In this document: piece after piece, positions 61,682 to 64,000 of the stretch | Position numbering within the stretch: position 1 is the stretch's first letter | Layout: each line of letters starts with the position of its first letter | The notes under the pieces: model-generated | What the model saw: the letters and a program-made list of their open reading frames with translations, nothing else | Databases searched by the model: none | Told to the model about the DNA's origin: nothing | Origin: Zelopaecilomyces penicillatus | Lineage: Eukaryota > Ascomycota > Sordariomycetes > Hypocreales > Pseudodiploosporaceae | Direction: 5' to 3' | Assembly (NCBI GenBank): GCA_005765155.1 | Contig: VCCP01000006.1 | Location: 3,050,501 to 3,114,500 of the forward strand | Length of the DNA stretch: 64,000 bases | Program-made: the position numbers and the translations under genes

Positions 61682-62014
61682 ATGGATCCAGTCCATGGAA
61701 AGGGGTTCTTCCAACCCCGACCAGAAATATCGTGGACTGCATTGATGCGTATTAGGAGACATTTCTCAAACCCATACAAAGTCATAATAAGGAAGAATAC
61801 GATATCGATCATAATCTGGCAGACAACACCTGCGTTTATTGCATCACTGAGCAAAATAATTCATACGGAGACCTCGCACAGGAACAGATATAGCTTTTTG
61901 CTTGGGAACCTGTACACTCACGCAGGTATCAAGACCGATCTACTGTCAAAATTCCATGCTATATCGATGAGGGACGGCTTCCTACTGGACAGTATCCCTC
62001 CAAACCGCATCTGA
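61682..62014 (+). other. Open frame, 110 codons, unknown
   Basis: ATG at 61682 to TGA. It reads GKGFFQPRPEISWTALMRIR and THAGIKTDLLSKFHAISMRD. The opposite strand is partly open too. No family is recognised. It may be an upstream exon or unrelated to the two-exon frame at 62115. Confidence 0.3.
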
Positions 62015-62114
62015 CGGATGGCCACCCCGTCCACAGAGAACTACCCCGGGTTCCAACATCTGTATTGTGCTCTGACTTTGGGCAAAGCGAGAACTGTGGA
62101 GGCGTGGATGCTCA

Positions 62115-62509
62115 ATGATGGAAAATAACCTCGTTCTCAAGCCCTGCAGGCACCAGAACACAAAAGTACCACGGTGGGGGAGGATCTCATATTGGAATTT
62201 GCGGAAGCCCAAATTACCCCGCCAAGTTCACATCAGAGAGTTCTACGAATCCGGACATCCGGGGGAGATTGTTGTAGTAAGTAGCCGATCCTTGTTGAAA
62301 TTTAAGGGGATCGTCTGATAAACCATGCTAATTGCCGATAGGTTGTATTCAAATCCCATGTTGAATTCGCGTTCAAGTCCCTCTCGGTCGGAGAAGTGAA
62401 GCGAAGAATCACAACAAAAAACACGCTTGAAGCCTGGCAATTGTACTTTCTCAAATATCTACGTGCAGTCTATTTACTGTCGTGGCTACTTCGTTCAAAA
62501 CACCACTAG
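62115..62509 (+). CDS. Possible intact two-exon gene, 109 residues
   Basis: Exon 1 (62115-62276) starts at ATG-ATG. The 65-nt intron (62277-62341) has a GTAAGT donor, a TGCTAATTG branch site and a GATAG acceptor. Exon 2 (62342-62509) continues in phase 0 to TAG. Without splicing the frame stops in the intron, while with splicing it reads smoothly: HIREFYESGHPGEIVV joins VVFKSHVEFAFKSLSVGE, then VKRRITTKNTLEAWQLYFLK. The product is basic with an aliphatic C-terminal helix (YLRAVYLLSWLL). There is no signal peptide and no recognised domain. It may be a live small gene in a decayed region, or a preserved exon pair. Confidence 0.4.
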
Positions 62510-63042
62510 GCAAGGCGCTGCACTCTGATCTGGAGCACCTGATCTGTCGCCACTATCATGAAAATGGTATTGACCGAGTTAACATTGAGTTCCAAGACTG
62601 CCGTTCTTATTCCATAAATATGCGATGGAAGAAACATATTTGATGGAGATCGAATCCAACTTGATTGGAATGTCTGCCACCCCGAACTATAGCAACAAAC
62701 ACACATCTTCAGGCCACAGATAAAGCGACTAAAGCAATGCCATCAGGAAAGGCACCAATTTTACTCGTGGGAATATCGATAGACTGGCAGATTGCAAACA
62801 TCCAATAACGACGTAGAGATGAGGAACTGCCTGCACTAGCCGATCGATATTTGCAACAGCATGTGTCAGCTTGCCGCCGCAAGTTGATGGTAATCCCGTG
62901 ATTTTCTTATAGTAAAGAAGACATATTTTTGACCAAGCCAGCAAAGCTGCCACACAATTGTCTTTGTGTGACTTCGTGCTTCAGGAGCTCTTAGGATCTG
63001 ACTTTCTACGCGAGTTCAGTTGAGTCCTGCGAGGATTTTCTA

Positions 63043-63411
63043 GTCGCTTAAGAAGAGACGCGACAATCATCAAAACGAATCGAGTGTTCATTCCTGCTGA
63101 AGAAGCCTGCACACCCCTTTGGCGTTTTTGTCAGTTCATCATCAATGTATTATCATCGCCTGAGATCCTTTGTGGCTTGTATAGCCAGATGATCTCGTTA
63201 CTACGTGACTGCTGCAAGCAAACATGGGAGAATTCCATCACCGGGTATTAAGAACACGTACTTCATCCTTTCCACATATATGTCTCTTTGAAGGGGATAA
63301 GCGTTCAGAGGTGCGACAATTGAATTTGGCACAATCAGTCATGTACTTGGGAGAAGTACTCCCAATACGATTCAGTAATACCACATTGGCGGAGGAGGCC
63401 TAACAAGCAGT
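63043..63411 (+). pseudogene. Coding fragments upstream of the family B exon
   Basis: One frame reads RRDATIIKTNRVFIPAEEAC, TPLWRFCQFIINVLSSPEIL, YSQMISLLRDCCKQTWE. It then ends, while an overlapping frame from ATG 63224 continues MGEFHHRVLRTRTSS, LFEGDKRSEVRQLNLAQSVM, YLGEVLPIRFSNTTLAEEA and TAA. A one-base shift between them is the simplest explanation. They may be earlier exons of the family B gene that follows, but no junction is certain. Confidence 0.35.
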
Positions 63412-63444
63412 TGCTCCGGGAATAGCGATGACTGACTGCTTATA

Positions 63445-63987
63445 GTGGGCAGAAAATTACAAAAGAACGCCAGGAAAAAGGCGCGGGATGACAAGATCGA
63501 TTCTAGAGATCTGCAAGATGGTCAGGATCCCTCGTTGGGCAGACTAGACGACAGCCCCCGTGGTGGGGAAAAAAAGAAGAAACACCATCGAGTTTCCCAA
63601 GGGCGAGAAGAAAAGACTGTCAAGCTGGTGAAGCAGGTTGTCACTGCAGTGAGACTCCCCGAATCTGACCGAGACTATTTGGCCAAATGTGGGACGGCTC
63701 TATATCTTTCCTTCCCCAAGACGGCACAGCCACGCAACGCGAGCCAAATCCGTGCGCTAAGGGAACTTGTGTCTCCAAAGACTAAAGCCGGCGAGGCAGT
63801 CAAGAAGGTCTTGCCGTCGGGTCACTCGTATATTGCCGTGATCTACTCCACTGCGGCGGCGAGAGATGCGGCTTTAAAGATTTTGGCAACAGAGATGGTC
63901 ACCCACAAGACCATCAAGTCTCATAGGATACGACCATCACAAAGATTACACTTCTCCTTAAACCTAAACAGACAGGATACACCTTAA
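63445..63987 (+). CDS. Family B gene, 3' exon (LYLSFPK block)
   Basis: An uninterrupted 180-codon stretch has no ATG at its left end. It directly follows TTATAG after a TGACTGACT branch-like element (63430-63438), so it is most likely a 3' exon entered by splicing. The N-terminal 60 residues are very basic (KLQKNARKKARDDK, EKKKKHHR). The core reads LPESDRDYLAKCGTALYLSF, PKTAQPRNASQIRALRELVS, GHSYIAVIYSTAAARDAAL, and it ends LNRQDTP then TAA. The core matches the broken copy at 45.2 kb. Two strand-like segments (ALYLSFP and SYIAVIYST) separated by a helix faintly recall an RNA-binding fold, but this is speculation. The frame is intact; upstream exons are uncertain. Confidence 0.5.
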   Translation: MGRKLQKNARKKARDDKIDSRDLQDGQDPSLGRLDDSPRGGEKKKKHHRVSQGREEKTVKLVKQVVTAVRLPESDRDYLAKCGTALYLSFPKTAQPRNASQIRALRELVSPKTKAGEAVKKVLPSGHSYIAVIYSTAAARDAALKILATEMVTHKTIKSHRIRPSQRLHFSLNLNRQDTP

Positions 63988-64000
63988 CCATCACAAAAGG

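Noticed and set aside
34700..64000. A retrotransposon, LINE or giant Starship-type element as the explanation of the block
   Set aside because: I found no reverse transcriptase, integrase, transposase or tyrosine-recombinase motifs and no terminal repeats. A captain gene could lie outside the window, so this is not excluded.
34700..64000. Sequencing error as the cause of the frameshifts
   Set aside because: Six multi-hundred-codon genes elsewhere in the window are free of shifts. In the block, nonsense substitutions (for example Glu to stop in family A copy 4) also occur, which indel error does not explain.

Overview
The window looks like nuclear DNA of a filamentous ascomycete (Pezizomycotina). 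A dothideomycete is my guess from the kinds of protein present, not from a search. The evidence is short introns (about 47-75 nt) with GTAAGT/GTATGT donors, CTAAC-like branch sites and YAG acceptors, ATG starts with A at -3, and two families typical of filamentous fungi: a seven-helix protein fused to an RGS domain, and a TmpA-type membrane flavoprotein. I see no rRNA gene, no credible tRNA, no CRISPR array, and no recognisable transposase or reverse transcriptase.

Left part (1-7 kb) holds four compact, intact genes: a three-exon alpha/beta hydrolase (+), a two-exon papain-fold (NlpC/LRAT/PPPDE-like) protein (-) converging on it, a two-exon intracellular protealysin-like M4 metalloprotease (+), and an intronless 151-residue protein of unknown function (+) behind a strong-looking CT/CA-rich leader.

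Middle part (7-34.7 kb) is gene-poor. About 10 kb without a convincing gene is followed by a five-exon GprK-like 7TM-RGS gene (17.0-18.9 kb). Another gap of about 9 kb precedes a single-exon TmpA-like gene (27.7-29.3 kb), then a possible 67-residue membrane protein (31.1-31.3 kb, -). These gaps carry microsatellites, a perfect 11-bp minisatellite and C-runs but no clear transposon.

Right part (about 34.7-64 kb) is of a different kind: a crowded block of broken coding fragments on both strands. Canonical fungal introns are still visible, and reading frames are interrupted by isolated stops and frameshifts. It also contains very long poly-G/C tracts (28 and 23 bases). Comparing the fragments with each other shows that several are diverged copies of a few families I do not recognise: family A (HAKLGP / FILF-EAAQYY / FDSLR blocks, at least four copies between 36 and 48.4 kb), family B (LYLSFPK block, 45.2 and 63.7 kb) and family C (MG-YKH block with acidic tail, inverted pair at 46 and 47 kb). 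Because the copies agree better at protein than at DNA level, they appear to be old, once-functional intron-bearing genes now decaying together. This block is the most unusual content of the window. A few small two-exon frames in it (35.0, 44.5, 62.1 kb) and the 180-codon family B exon at the right edge may still be functional.
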